64,000 bases of DNA from positions 186,001 through 250,000 of the forward strand of contig OZ244038.1 in NCBI GenBank assembly GCA_965215145.1, given 5' to 3'. This DNA is from G965215145 sp965215145. Its GTDB lineage: Bacteria; Bacteroidota; Rhodothermia; Rhodothermales; JANQRZ01. A model generated the notes under the pieces. It was not told the origin of the DNA. It was given only the letters and a program-made list of their open reading frames with translations, and searched no databases. Below, piece by piece: positions 1 through 8,871 of the stretch. Each line of letters starts with the position of its first letter. Positions within the stretch are counted from its first letter, which is position 1. Position numbers and translations under genes: made by a program.

Positions 1-1656
1 CGCCGAACGCGCGGAGCCATTGGCCTCGTCTCGGCTCGGGTGACGACGGAAGGGCCAATCCGGGAGGGCCGCGCCGCCTATCTCGTCTCAGTGCGCCGGA
101 CGTACCTTGATGCGCTCTGGAGCCTCTTCCAGCCCTCGGACGAAGCAGCCGGTTACCACTTTTATGACGCCGTCGCGAAGGCGAGCTTGGTCAGCCCGCG
201 GCACGCATTCTACCTCAGTCTCTACGGGGGTCGTGACCAGTTCTGGACTCGTTATGAAGATGACTACCTCGGCGCTGGCTCCGAGCGCTACGATGGCGCG
301 CTCTCGTGGGGAAATCTCACGGGCACCATCCGCTGGAGCGGTCAGCTCTCGCCGCGCCTCCTCGCCAGTGCGAGCGTCGGCGCGACGAGCTACGGGCTTG
401 CGTTCGACGAGGAGACTCAGGAGTTCCCCGCTGGGAACAGCCTCCAGGAGGAAGTGGAGGGGGTCCGGTACCGGAGCGGTGTAACGGACTGGCTTGCCCG
501 CGCTGATCTCGACTTTCGGCTCTCTCCAGCTCATCTCCTCCGCTTCGGTGGGAGCGCAGCCCTCCACGCTTTTCAGCCTTCAGCCTCACGCGTGGTACGC
601 CAAGAAGGCGACGGGCCGGAGGTTACCCGTGCAGTCGGTGCTGACGACCGTGTCCACGCCCGCTCCGGCGCACTCTATATCGAGGATGAATTCGAGAGCC
701 CGAATGGGCTCGGGGGCACGGTCGGGGTGCGAGCCTCGGCATTTGCTGCCGATGGCAGAGTCTACGCTGCTCTCGAACCCCGACTCGCTCTCCGCTATAG
801 GCTCCCGAGAGGGACGGCTGTCGAGGCGTCCTACGCCCGGTCGCAGCAGTATGTCCACCTTGTTAGCCGGAGCGGCGTTGGCGTCCCTCTCGACGTCTGG
901 CTCCCCACGACGGGGCGGGTTGGCCCACAACAGGCCTGGCAGGCAGCCTTTGGCGCAACGCACGAGATTACGTCCGCGCTCGCTCTAAGCATTGGTGTCT
1001 TCTACAAGCGGATGGAGGGCCTCATCGAGCCCGCCGAGGGCTCTTCTCTCCTCGGCGCTCAAGCCGAGGGATGGGAAGACCGCGTAGAGCTTGGTCAGGG
1101 ACAAGCCCGAGGCATCGAATTGCTTCTGCGGAAACGGGGGGGCCGCCTCACGGGCTGGGCTGCCTACACTCTGGCAAAGTCAATGAGGCAATTCGACGCC
1201 TTTGACCGGGGGCACGCCTTTCCTCAGCGTTACGACCGCCGGCACGACCTCGCCGCCACAGCCTCCTACCGGCTCACGAAGCGCTGGGAGCTGTCAGGAA
1301 CGTGGGTTTACGCTACGGGTGACGCCGTGTGGCTCCCCGCCGCACGCGCACCGGCTGTCGAAAATGACGTAGGCTACCCCGACGATCCCTTCTACGAGCC
1401 CGCTCCGACAGCTTATGTCTACGGCCCGCGTAACGGCACACGCGCACCAGCTTATCACCGCCTTGACGTCGCCGCCCGGCACACGAAGCCGGTCGGCAAG
1501 GGCGCGAGAACGTGGACGCTTGGACTCTACAACGCTTATGGCCGCCGTAACCCGTTTTTTCTCTACCCTCGCGTGCGCGACGACGGCCGGCTCGAGTTTC
1601 GCCGTCTCAGCCCGCTTGTGTGGATCCCTGCGGTCAGCTATGAGCGCTCGTTCTAG
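1..1656 (+). CDS. TonB-dependent outer-membrane receptor, C-terminal part (5' end outside window)
   Basis: The frame is open from base 1, so the signal peptide and plug lie upstream of the window; the GTG at 40 is unlikely to be the true start. The 551 visible codons show alternating aromatic/polar strands typical of a receptor beta-barrel (e.g. HAFYLSLYGGRDQFW early, a terminal ...VSYERSF ending in Phe as in many outer-membrane barrels). The next gene, 29 bp downstream, is a DUF4249 lipoprotein, a common partner of SusC-like/CarboxypepD_reg receptors in this phylum. Its substrate cannot be read from the sequence. Base composition is slightly less GC-rich than that of the following housekeeping genes. 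Confidence 0.85.
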   Translation, partial: RRTRGAIGLVSARVTTEGPIREGRAAYLVSVRRTYLDALWSLFQPSDEAAGYHFYDAVAKASLVSPRHAFYLSLYGGRDQFWTRYEDDYLGAGSERYDGALSWGNLTGTIRWSGQLSPRLLASASVGATSYGLAFDEETQEFPAGNSLQEEVEGVRYRSGVTDWLARADLDFRLSPAHLLRFGGSAALHAFQPSASRVVRQEGDGPEVTRAVGADDRVHARSGALYIEDEFESPNGLGGTVGVRASAFAADGRVYAALEPRLALRYRLPRGTAVEASYARSQQYVHLVSRSGVGVPLDVWLPTTGRVGPQQAWQAAFGATHEITSALALSIGVFYKRMEGLIEPAEGSSLLGAQAEGWEDRVELGQGQARGIELLLRKRGGRLTGWAAYTLAKSMRQFDAFDRGHAFPQRYDRRHDLAATASYRLTKRWELSGTWVYATGDAVWLPAARAPAVENDVGYPDDPFYEPAPTAYVYGPRNGTRAPAYHRLDVAARHTKPVGKGARTWTLGLYNAYGRRNPFFLYPRVRDDGRLEFRRLSPLVWIPAVSYERSF

Positions 1657-1685
1657 CCCCACCCGCCACGAGCTAAAAACGCCTT

Positions 1686-2603
1686 ATGTCCGTTCGCCTC
1701 GTGATCTCTGTCGCTGTGACTGTTGCTGTCCTGGCTGGCTGTGACGGCACCGTCAGGCTCGACGTAGGGAGCGCCGAGCCCAAGCTCGCTGTTTATGCCT
1801 TCCCTAATCCAGACAGCACATGGGACGTCACCGTCTACCGCACGGCACGCCTCGGTGAGGCCACGACGGCGGAGGAGCTTGCCCTCGAGAGCGCGACAGT
1901 GACGGTCATGGGCGGAGGCTCCGTGGACACCCTCCGCGCCGCTGCTCCAGGCCGGTACATCCACGCCTCGATCCCGACGGTCGGTACCGAATACACCCTC
2001 ACAGTCTCGTCCACCGGCCTCGGCACCGCCGCCGCCCGCGCCCCTGTGCCGAAGCGTCCGGAGGTGGTCGTCAAAGCGGAGCAGCTTGGCTCTGACGGTT
2101 TTGAAGAGCGTGTCCGCCTCCGAATCACGCTCTCCGACGAATCCGGCCTGAACTATTACCGAATCGGGGTCTATGAGTTTGTCCCCCCAGACCTCCGCCA
2201 GGGAGGCATCGCGTGGAGGCCCGCGTTTTTTGAAAGCGATGACCCCTCCCTCCGGAGCTCGGCAGCCACCGTCGGTGGGGTGGAGCTTGAGGGAGAGCGG
2301 GGTGCCTTCCGCATCGCTTACCTTGGCGACGACCTCTTCGAGGGCGAGACGCGAATAATCGAACTCATCACCGCTTTCGACGCGAGCGGCCCTGACCCCT
2401 CGCTCCCCGAGGTCCGCGTCGTCGTAAGCGCCCTGAGCCCGGCCTACCTCGAATACCACCGGCGCCTCGACCTCCAGCGGCTCAACGATGATGACCCCCT
2501 CGCTGACCCCGTTGCTTTGTTCAATAACGTCGAGGGCGGTGTTGGTGTACTCGGCCCGTACGCCAACACCGTCACAAGCTTGTTTGGAGACGAAGCACGC
2601 TAA
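1686..2603 (+). CDS. DUF4249 family lipoprotein
   Basis: 305 aa. The start MSVRLVISVAVTVAVLAGC is a short lipoprotein signal with lipobox LAGC (Cys about residue 19). The mature N-terminus has the DUF4249 signature in which the protein is described as a 'subject' of beta-sandwich modules: KLAVYAFPNPDSTWDVTVYR, followed by a second module (EYTLTVSSTGLG). DUF4249 proteins are surface or periplasmic lipoproteins encoded beside TonB receptors in Bacteroidota; the molecular role is unknown. The close spacing to the upstream receptor suggests one operon. Confidence 0.85.
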   Translation: MSVRLVISVAVTVAVLAGCDGTVRLDVGSAEPKLAVYAFPNPDSTWDVTVYRTARLGEATTAEELALESATVTVMGGGSVDTLRAAAPGRYIHASIPTVGTEYTLTVSSTGLGTAAARAPVPKRPEVVVKAEQLGSDGFEERVRLRITLSDESGLNYYRIGVYEFVPPDLRQGGIAWRPAFFESDDPSLRSSAATVGGVELEGERGAFRIAYLGDDLFEGETRIIELITAFDASGPDPSLPEVRVVVSALSPAYLEYHRRLDLQRLNDDDPLADPVALFNNVEGGVGVLGPYANTVTSLFGDEAR

Positions 2604-2662
2604 CCGCCTCTGACCAGTCCGCCCTCGGCGCCTGAGCTGCTGCACCACCCAGACCAGCACCC

Positions 2663-2691
2663 GTAGGGGCGACGCGCCGCGTCGCCCCTAC
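2663..2691. repeat. GTAGGGGC palindrome, copy 1
   Basis: 29-nt palindrome: arms of 14 nt pair perfectly around a single central C. The ends are GTAGGGGC / GCCCCTAC, with a variable but self-complementary core. The same ends occur at 31065-31092 and 61676-61703 with different cores. It lies between a lipoprotein gene and pyrH and could also act as a transcriptional stop. Confidence 0.85.
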
Positions 2692-2746
2692 GCATATCCC
2701 GGCATCGCGTCCGTACCTTCCGCCCGCACCTCGGCTCCTCCCCGTC

Positions 2747-3541
2747 ATGGCTGACGCCTCCCCGCTCCGTTACCGCCGCGTCCTCATCAAGCTCAGCGGC
2801 GAGGCCCTCCTCGGCGAGCGCGAGTTCGGGATCGACCCCGAGGTGCTCACGCGCTACGCCGCCGAGGTCCGCGGCGCCCGCGAGGCCGGGGCCGAGATCG
2901 CCCTCGTGATCGGTGGGGGCAACATCTTCCGCGGCGTCTCGCCCGAGGGGGCCGCCCTCTCCAGCCGCGCCCACGCGGACTACATGGGGATGCTCGCCAC
3001 GATGATGAACGCGATGGCGCTCCAGGACGCGCTCGAAGGGCAGGGCGTCTTCACCCGCCTGATGTCGGCCATCGCGATGGACGAGATCGCCGAGCCGTTC
3101 ATCCGGCGCCGCGCGATCCGCCACCTCGAGAAGGGCCGTGTGGTGATCTTCGGGGCCGGCACCGGCAACCCGTACTTCACCACCGACACCGCCGCCGCGC
3201 TCCGCGCCGCCGAGGTCGACGCCGAGGTGATCCTGAAGGGCACCCGCGTGGCCGGCGTCTTCACCGCCGACCCCGAGAAGGACGCCGCCGCCCAGCGCTT
3301 CGCCACCGTCGGGGGGATGGAGGTGATCCAGCGCAACCTGAAGGTGATGGACCTCACCGCGATCACGCTCACGAAGGAGTCCGGCGTGCCGATCATCGTG
3401 TTCAACATGAACGAGCCCGGCACGCTGCTCCGGGTCCTCCGCGGCGAGGACGCCGGCACGCTCGTCCACTGGAACGAGGACGCCGAGCCCTACACCCTCG
3501 CCGACGCGGCCACCGACACCGTCGCCACCGTCAACCCCTGA
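2747..3541 (+). CDS. pyrH: UMP kinase
   Basis: 264 aa. Phosphorylates UMP to UDP in pyrimidine nucleotide synthesis (cytosolic hexamer of the amino-acid-kinase fold). Seen: KLSGEALLGE near the N-terminus, the GGGNIFRG glycine loop (about residue 57), DTAAALRAAE and FTADPEKD in the nucleotide-binding half. It is about 20 residues longer than the usual 240 because of an acidic C-terminal tail. It sits 11 bp upstream of frr; pyrH-frr is a conserved bacterial pair (often tsf-pyrH-frr). Confidence 0.97.
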   Translation: MADASPLRYRRVLIKLSGEALLGEREFGIDPEVLTRYAAEVRGAREAGAEIALVIGGGNIFRGVSPEGAALSSRAHADYMGMLATMMNAMALQDALEGQGVFTRLMSAIAMDEIAEPFIRRRAIRHLEKGRVVIFGAGTGNPYFTTDTAAALRAAEVDAEVILKGTRVAGVFTADPEKDAAAQRFATVGGMEVIQRNLKVMDLTAITLTKESGVPIIVFNMNEPGTLLRVLRGEDAGTLVHWNEDAEPYTLADAATDTVATVNP

Positions 3542-3552
3542 CCCACCCCCCG

Positions 3553-4122
3553 ATGATTGACGACGCGCTCCAGGGCGTCCTCGACGAGGCCGCCCAGCAC
3601 ATGCACAAGGCGCTGGAGCACCTCGCCCACGAGCTCTCCCACATCCGCGCCGGCCGCGCCACCGCCTCGATGGTGGACGAGGTCCGCATCGACGCCTACG
3701 GCCAGCAGATGCCGCTGAACCAGGTCGCCTCGGTGAGCACGCCGCAGAGCGACCTCATCGTGATCCAGCCGTGGGACAAGGGGACGCTCCGCGAGATCGA
3801 GCGCGGCATCCAGGCCGCCAACCTCGGGTTCAACCCGACCAACGACGGCCAGCTCATCCGGATCGCGCTGCCGCCGCTGACGGAGGAGCGCCGCCGCGAG
3901 CTCGCCAAGACGGCCCGCTCGAAGGGGGAGGAGGCGAAGGTCTCGGTGCGCAACGGCCGCCGCTCGGCGAAGGACCAGCTCAAGAAGACCGCCGACGCGG
4001 AATCGCTCTCGGAGGACATGCACTACGAGGCCGAGGCGGAGCTCCAGAGCCTCACCGACGAGCACGTCACCAGGATCGACGAGATGCTCGACAAGAAGGA
4101 GAAGGACATCATGTCGGTCTAG
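3553..4122 (+). CDS. frr: ribosome recycling factor
   Basis: 189 aa, close to the family's usual ~185. Splits post-termination 70S ribosomes together with EF-G. Typical features seen: HIRAGRATASMVD in helix 1, QVASVSTPQSDLIVIQPWD in the beta domain, and the C-terminal helix with ...RIDEMLDKKEKDIMSV. Translationally close to pyrH (11-bp gap); a U-tract hairpin follows the stop codon, closing the pyrH-frr operon. Confidence 0.97.
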   Translation: MIDDALQGVLDEAAQHMHKALEHLAHELSHIRAGRATASMVDEVRIDAYGQQMPLNQVASVSTPQSDLIVIQPWDKGTLREIERGIQAANLGFNPTNDGQLIRIALPPLTEERRRELAKTARSKGEEAKVSVRNGRRSAKDQLKKTADAESLSEDMHYEAEAELQSLTDEHVTRIDEMLDKKEKDIMSV

Positions 4123-4133
4123 GTCGGGCCTGT

Positions 4134-4155
4134 CGGGGGTCATTTCCCCGTTTTT
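4134..4155 (+). terminator. Rho-independent terminator after frr
   Basis: Stem CGGGG (4134-4138) pairs with CCCCG (4146-4150) around a 7-nt loop and is followed directly by TTTTT. It lies 12 bp after the frr stop and 45 bp before tRNA-Ser. Confidence 0.7.
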
Positions 4156-4199
4156 CATTAGGCTCGGCTGTCCCGCCTGCCGACCTTCTGACGTTTCCC

Positions 4200-4287
4200 G
4201 GAGAGGTGCCCGAGTGGCTGAAGGGGCGCGCCTGGAAAGCGCGTGTGCCGGTTTCCGGTACCGAGGGTTCGAATCCCTCTCTCTCCG
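4200..4287 (+). tRNA. tRNA-Ser (anticodon GGA)
   Basis: 88 nt with a long variable arm (class II). Acceptor GGAGAGG pairs with TCTCTCC (last pair G-U); anticodon loop CTGGAAA gives GGA; T arm GAGGG-TTCGAAT-CCCTC. No CCA is encoded after the discriminator G. Confidence 0.96.
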
Positions 4288-4388
4288 CTCCCGACGCCCC
4301 GCGCGTCCGACGCCCTGTGCGTCGCCTCCGAGCCGGACTGCGCCCGCGGCCCGGCTCTCGCTTTCCCGTCCTGTTTCCCCGGCTCCCG

Positions 4389-5264
4389 ATGCTCGAAAGC
4401 ATGACCGGCTTCGGCCGCGGCACGGCCACCGCCGCCGGCACGGCGGTGACGGTCGAGGTCCGCGCCGTCAACGGCCGCTACGCCGACGTGACGGTGCGCG
4501 CACCGCGCGCGCTGGCCGAGCGGGAGTCCGAGGTGCAGCAGCGTGTCAAGGCCGCGTTGGAGCGGGGCAAGGCGACGGTTCACGTCCAGGCCGAGCAGCC
4601 CGCCACCGAGACCGGCCTCCGCGTGGACGCCGACGCCGCGCGCAGCTACGCCGCCCTCCTCGACGACCTCCGCCGAGCGGCCGGCGTAGCGGCCCCCGTC
4701 TCGCTGGGCCACCTGCTCCAGTTCAAGGACGTCCTCGCGCCCGTCGAGGCGGAGACCGACGACGCGGCGCTGTGGGCCGCGACCGAGGCGGCGCTCGAAG
4801 AAGCGCTCGGTGCCCTCCGCCAGATGCGGCGTCAAGAAGGAGAAGCGCTCGGCGCCGACCTCCGCGAGCGGCTCGGCGCCATCGAGGCCGAGTTGGACGC
4901 CGTCGAGGCCGCGGCGCCCGCCCGCGTCGAGGCCGCCCGCGCCCGGCTCCACGACCGCCTCGCCGACCTCCTCGGCGACGACCGCGTGGACGCCGAGCGG
5001 CTGGAGGTCGAGATCGCGCTGCTGGCCGAGAAGCTCGACGTCAACGAGGAGGTCGTCCGGCTGCGCTCGCACCTCGCGCAGTTCCGCGAGGCCCTCGACG
5101 CCGAGGAGCCCGTTGGGCGGCGGCTGAACTTCCTCGCCCAGGAGCTCAACCGCGAGATCAACACCATCGCCTCGAAGGCCAACGACGCCGGCATCGCCCA
5201 CCGCGCCGTGGCGATGAAGGAGGAGCTCGAGCGGATCCGCGAGCAGGTCCAGAACGTCGTCTGA
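4389..5264 (+). CDS. YicC/YloC family endoribonuclease
   Basis: 291 aa. The start is the ATG giving MLESMTGFGRG, the nearly invariant N-terminus of the family; the frame is open further upstream through the tRNA, but that is not coding. Also seen: VEVRAVNGRYADVTVR, and the C-terminal DUF1732 region GRRLNFLAQELNREINTIASK. E. coli YicC is an RNase linked to turnover of RyhB and other RNAs. The gene is followed by gmk-rpoZ-coaBC, the standard order in many bacteria. Confidence 0.95.
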   Translation: MLESMTGFGRGTATAAGTAVTVEVRAVNGRYADVTVRAPRALAERESEVQQRVKAALERGKATVHVQAEQPATETGLRVDADAARSYAALLDDLRRAAGVAAPVSLGHLLQFKDVLAPVEAETDDAALWAATEAALEEALGALRQMRRQEGEALGADLRERLGAIEAELDAVEAAAPARVEAARARLHDRLADLLGDDRVDAERLEVEIALLAEKLDVNEEVVRLRSHLAQFREALDAEEPVGRRLNFLAQELNREINTIASKANDAGIAHRAVAMKEELERIREQVQNVV

Positions 5265-5269
5265 GCGTT

Positions 5270-5337
5270 GAGTTGTGAGTCGTGGGTTCTGAGTCAGAGC
5301 CTGCCACTCAGAACCCAAAACTCGAAACTCACAACTC
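5270..5337. repeat. GAGTT/AACTC intergenic repeat, copy A1
   Basis: Left arm 5270-5294 is built of GAGTTGTGAGT-type units; right arm 5306-5337 is its near reverse complement (ACTCA...ACAACTC), with an 8-nt length difference. It could fold as a long hairpin between yicC and gmk. The last base of the repeat abuts the TTG start of gmk. Related copies: 16160-16228 and 40837-40910. Confidence 0.8.
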
Positions 5338-5931
5338 TTGAAGATCATCATCCTCACCGCCCCGAGCGGCGCCGGCAAGACCACCATCGCGCGGCGGCTG
5401 ATGGCCGCCGTGCCGGGCCTGCGCTTCTCCGTCAGCGCCACCACGCGGCCCCGCCGCGACGGCGAGCGCGAGGGCGAGGACTACTTTTTCCTCTCCGAGG
5501 AGGACTTCCGCCGGCTCGTCGGCGAGGGCGCCTTCGCGGAGTGGGAGGAGGTCTACCCCGGCCGGCTCTACGGCACCCTCCGCTCGGAGCTCGAAGCCGC
5601 CGCGGCGGACGGCGCCGCGCTGCTCGACCTCGACGTGAAGGGCGCGCTCACCGTGAAGCGGCGCTACGGCGACCAGGCGCTCACCGTCTTCGTCGAGCCG
5701 CCGTCGCTGGCCGTGCTGGCCGAGCGGCTCCAGAACCGCCGCACCGACTCCGAGACCGCCATCGCCACGCGGCTGGCGCAGGCCGAGGCCGAGATCGGCT
5801 ACGCCGCCGAGTTCGACGCGGTTGTCGTGAACGACGACCTCGACGCCGCCGTGGCCGAAACCGTCGCCCTCGTCCGCCCGTTCCTCGCCGATGGCCGCCT
5901 CCCCGAGCGAGACGCGCCGCCCCTCGGCTGA
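5338..5931 (+). CDS. gmk: guanylate kinase
   Basis: 197 aa; converts GMP to GDP. P-loop APSGAGKTT at residues 8-16, guanylate-binding segment SATTRPRRDGEREGEDYFF, YPGRLYGT and the LID Arg-rich helix NRRTDSETAIATRL are all present. The only start that gives the standard N-terminus (MKIIILTAPSGAG) is TTG at 5338, immediately after the GAGTT repeat; no ATG lies nearby. rpoZ follows 34 bp later. Confidence 0.95.
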   Translation: MKIIILTAPSGAGKTTIARRLMAAVPGLRFSVSATTRPRRDGEREGEDYFFLSEEDFRRLVGEGAFAEWEEVYPGRLYGTLRSELEAAAADGAALLDLDVKGALTVKRRYGDQALTVFVEPPSLAVLAERLQNRRTDSETAIATRLAQAEAEIGYAAEFDAVVVNDDLDAAVAETVALVRPFLADGRLPERDAPPLG

Positions 5932-5965
5932 CTCTTTCCCCCGAAGCATCCCAACCGGACCCTCC

Positions 5966-6265
5966 ATGCCGATCAAGACCCTCGACACCGACGTCCTCGC
6001 CGACAAGGTCGGCAACCTCTACGAGGCCGCCGTCATCGTCTCGAAGCGCGCCCGCCAGATCGCCACCCACACGAAGGCCGAGCTCGACACCAAGCTCTCC
6101 TACTACGAGGACTTCAGCCTCGAGCCCGAGGACCTCCGCGGCAACGAGGAGCAGTTCCGGATCTCGCTCGAGTACGAGAAGCGCCCGAAGCCGACGGAGC
6201 TCGCCATCGAGGAGATGCTCGACGACGAGATCTACTACCGCAACCCCGGCGGCGAAGAGGGTTGA
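5966..6265 (+). CDS. rpoZ: RNA polymerase omega subunit (Rpb6-like)
   Basis: 99 aa starting MPIKTLDTDVLADKVGNLYEAAVIVSKRA. The pattern of a short helix followed by (A/S)xRARQI is the omega/Rpb6 signature that latches the beta' subunit. The Bacteroidota form is more acidic than E. coli RpoZ and ends in PTELAIEEMLDDEIYY. The location between gmk and coaBC matches conserved gene order. The longer reading frame beginning inside gmk is not needed. Confidence 0.88.
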   Translation: MPIKTLDTDVLADKVGNLYEAAVIVSKRARQIATHTKAELDTKLSYYEDFSLEPEDLRGNEEQFRISLEYEKRPKPTELAIEEMLDDEIYYRNPGGEEG

Positions 6266-6356
6266 TGGAGGGATAGAACATGGAGGATCGAGACCCCCCG
6301 ACGAACGGCCGCAGCGGTCCTGATCCCGGACCGCCATCCTCCGCCGTCCACCCTCT
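6264..6356. repeat. GGAGGATGG-type intergenic repeat, copy B1
   Basis: Left side 6264-6291 has TGGAGGGATAG and ATGGAGGATCGAG units; right side 6330-6356 has the complement CCATCCTCC. It resembles the clearer inverted repeat at 34412-34535. The predicted ATG of coaBC (6280) lies inside the left side, so the first ~27 codons of that gene may be repeat-derived. Confidence 0.5.
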
Positions 6357-7557
6357 GTCCGCTCGGCGGATCGCGCTCGGGGTGACGGGCTCCATCGCCG
6401 CGTACAAGGCGGCGGAGCTCGTGCGGGGGCTGAGGAAGGCCGGCGCCGAGGTGCAGGTGCTGATGACGCCGGCCGCCGCGCGGTTCGTGACGCCGCTGAC
6501 GCTCGGCACGCTCTCCGAGCGCGAGGTGCTCACGGAGCTGTTCCCCGAGAGCCAGGGCGGAGCCGACGGGAGCTGGACGAGGCACGTCGAACTCGGCCTC
6601 TGGGCCGACCTCCTCGTCGTCGCCCCCGCCACGGCGACGACGCTGGCGAAGCTCGCCACGGGCGTCTGTGACTCGATGCTGACGGCGGTGGCGCTCTCGC
6701 GGCGGTGCCCGCTGCTCGTCTGCCCGGCCATGGACCACGACATGTTCGTCCACCCCGCCACGCAGCGCAACCTCGACGCGCTCCGGGCCGACGGCGCGCT
6801 CGTGATGGAGCCGGAGGACGGGCCGCTCGCCAGCGGGCTCGTCGGGCTGGGGCGGCTGCCGGAGCCGGACGCCATCCTCGCCCGGATCGCTGAGGTGCTG
6901 AGTGGGGAGCCGGGTCCGCTCTCGGGGAAGACGGTGCTGGTGACGGCGGGGCCGACGCGTGAGGCCATCGACCCCGTGCGCTTCCTGACCAACGGCTCGA
7001 CGGGGACGATGGGCTTCGCGCTCGCCGCCGCCGCCGCTGAGCGCGGGGCCGAGGTGGTCCTCGTCAGCGGCCCGACGGCGCTGGAGACGCCCCTCGGCGT
7101 CGAACGCATCGCGGTCACGACGGCCGACGAGATGCACGCCGCCGCGATGGAGCGCGCCGGCGCCGACCTCGTGATCGCCGCCGCGGCCGTCTCGGACTAC
7201 GCGCCCGCCGAGCCGAGCGGGCGGAAGCTGAAGAAGGGGGACGGCGAGCTCACGCTGGCACTCCGCCGGACGCCGGACGTGCTGGCCGCCATCGGCGCGC
7301 AGAAGCGGCTGGGGCAGACGCTCGTCGGGTTCGCGCTGGAGACGCACGATGGGGAGGCCAACGCCCGCGGCAAGCTGGAGCGGAAGGGGCTCGACTGGAT
7401 CATGCTCAACCGCGCGGGCGAGCCGGGCAGCGGGTTCGGGACTGGCACCAACCGCGTCACCCTCCTCGGCCGCGACGGCGCCCGCCACGACCTCCCGCAG
7501 ATGGACAAGCGCGCCGTCGCCGACGCCCTCCTCGACCGCATCCTCGCCGGCCCGTGA
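6280..7557 (+). CDS. coaBC: bifunctional phosphopantothenoylcysteine decarboxylase / phosphopantothenate-cysteine ligase
   Basis: 425 aa; catalyses two steps of coenzyme A synthesis. CoaC half: GVTGSIAAYKAAELVR (flavoprotein start), APATATTLAKLA, and the substrate motif CPAMDHDMF. CoaB half: VLVTAGPTREAIDPVRFLTN with the GSTGTMGFAL motif. The homology starts at about residue 28 (ARRIALGVTG); the first 27 residues are Pro/Arg-rich and encoded by a dispersed repeat, so the true start may be later, at a non-ATG codon. The stop TGA overlaps the ATG of the next gene by one base. Confidence 0.95.
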   Translation: MEDRDPPTNGRSGPDPGPPSSAVHPLSARRIALGVTGSIAAYKAAELVRGLRKAGAEVQVLMTPAAARFVTPLTLGTLSEREVLTELFPESQGGADGSWTRHVELGLWADLLVVAPATATTLAKLATGVCDSMLTAVALSRRCPLLVCPAMDHDMFVHPATQRNLDALRADGALVMEPEDGPLASGLVGLGRLPEPDAILARIAEVLSGEPGPLSGKTVLVTAGPTREAIDPVRFLTNGSTGTMGFALAAAAAERGAEVVLVSGPTALETPLGVERIAVTTADEMHAAAMERAGADLVIAAAAVSDYAPAEPSGRKLKKGDGELTLALRRTPDVLAAIGAQKRLGQTLVGFALETHDGEANARGKLERKGLDWIMLNRAGEPGSGFGTGTNRVTLLGRDGARHDLPQMDKRAVADALLDRILAGP

Positions 7558-8252
7558 TGCCTCGCCTGCTCAGCTTCTGCCTCTTCGCCGCCATCCTCGT
7601 CGGCTGCATGAATCCCCCCGAGCAGTCCCCCGCCGCTCCATCTGCGGAGCCGCTCCGCTACCTCGCCCTCGGCGACTCGTACACCATCGGCGAGCGCGTG
7701 GCCGAGACGGAGCGCTGGCCGGTCGTCCTCGCGGGGATGCTGCGCGAGCGGGGGCTCGGCGTGGCCGACCCCCAGATCATCGCCCGGACCGGCTGGACCA
7801 CCGACGAGCTCGACGCCGCCATCGACGCGGCCGAGCCCCGGGGGCCGTTCGACATCGTCTCGCTGCTGATCGGGGTGAACAACCAGTACCGGGGGCACGG
7901 GGTGGACGAGTACCGCAAGGAGTTCCGGAGGCTGCTCGGCCGGGCCATCGGCTTCGCGGGCGGGGAGGCGGGCCGCGTCGTGGTCGTCTCGATTCCGGAC
8001 TGGGGCGTGACGGCGTTCGGCGCAGATGACGGGCGCGGCCCGGAGCGGATCGCCGCCGAGATCGACGGCTTCAACGCCGCCGCCCGTGCGGAGGCGGAGC
8101 GGGCCGGGGCGCGGTGGGTGGACGTCACCCCAGCCTCCCGCGCCGCCCCCGAACTCGTCGCCGACGACGGGCTGCACCCCTCGGGCGCGATGTACGAGCG
8201 GTGGGCGGAGCTCGCCCTGCCAGCCGCGCTCGCCGCCCTCGGCGCACCCTGA
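7557..8252 (+). CDS. SGNH/GDSL-family esterase lipoprotein
   Basis: 231 aa from the ATG overlapping the coaBC stop. Signal with lipobox LVGC (Cys about residue 18). Catalytic blocks of the SGNH fold are all visible: GDSYT (block I Ser), GVNNQYRG (block III Asn) and DGLHPSG (block V Asp-x-x-His). Probably an envelope-anchored serine esterase or lipase; substrate unknown. Probably cotranscribed with coaBC. Confidence 0.9.
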   Translation: MPRLLSFCLFAAILVGCMNPPEQSPAAPSAEPLRYLALGDSYTIGERVAETERWPVVLAGMLRERGLGVADPQIIARTGWTTDELDAAIDAAEPRGPFDIVSLLIGVNNQYRGHGVDEYRKEFRRLLGRAIGFAGGEAGRVVVVSIPDWGVTAFGADDGRGPERIAAEIDGFNAAARAEAERAGARWVDVTPASRAAPELVADDGLHPSGAMYERWAELALPAALAALGAP

Positions 8253-8298
8253 GTGCCGACGGAGCGCAGGCCCGATTGACCCGACCACACCCTCCGCC

Positions 8299-8871
8299 AT
8301 GCCCGACGTGCAGCCCCTCGCCCACCCCCACCTCCGCGCCCTCCTTGCCGACGCCGAGGCGACCCACGCCGAGACCGAACGCCTCCGCGACACCCTCACC
8401 GGCGCGCAGCTCACGTGGCATCCCGGACCCGGCGTGTGGAGCGTCGCCGACTGCTTCGAGCACCTGCGCAAGACGGACAGGGCCTACTGCCCGCGGATCG
8501 CGGAGGCGCTGGAGCGGACCGAGCCGGGCGAGGCGCCGTTCCGCCCGTCGTGGTTCGGGAAGCGGTTCCTCCGGTTCATCTCGCCCGACTCCTCGTTCCG
8601 GCTGAAGGCCCCGAAGGCGGCCCGCCCCAAGGAGACTCCGCCCTCCGCCGGTGCCGACGCGCTCGACCGCTTCCTCGACCAGCAGGCCGAAGTGATGGAC
8701 CTCCTCCACCGCGCCGACGGGCGCGACCTCAACGGGGGAAAGTTTCCCTCGCCGCTTGCGGGGATCGTGCGGTTCTCGGTGGGGGAGGGGCTGACGCTCC
8801 TCGTCCTCCACGGGCAGCGCCACCTCGGCCAAGCCCTCCGCTTGACGGAGCGACCCGACTTCCCCAGCTAG
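8299..8871 (+). CDS. DinB family protein (DinB_2)
   Basis: 190 aa from ATG 8299; the frame extends upstream inside the esterase gene but the family match begins at MPDVQPLAHPHLRALLADA. Four-helix-bundle metal-binding pattern: GVWSVADCFEHLRKTD (first His) and LLVLHGQRHLGQALRL (HGQRHLGQ, last two His). Such proteins are often thiol-dependent or uncharacterised transferases. The 3' end overlaps the convergent GMC gene by 4 bp. Confidence 0.88.
   Translation: MPDVQPLAHPHLRALLADAEATHAETERLRDTLTGAQLTWHPGPGVWSVADCFEHLRKTDRAYCPRIAEALERTEPGEAPFRPSWFGKRFLRFISPDSSFRLKAPKAARPKETPPSAGADALDRFLDQQAEVMDLLHRADGRDLNGGKFPSPLAGIVRFSVGEGLTLLVLHGQRHLGQALRLTERPDFPS

Noticed and set aside
4214..5278. Long plus-strand frame across tRNA-Ser and yicC (354 codons)
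   Set aside because: Arg/Pro-rich shadow frame overlapping a clear tRNA and the well-conserved YicC frame.
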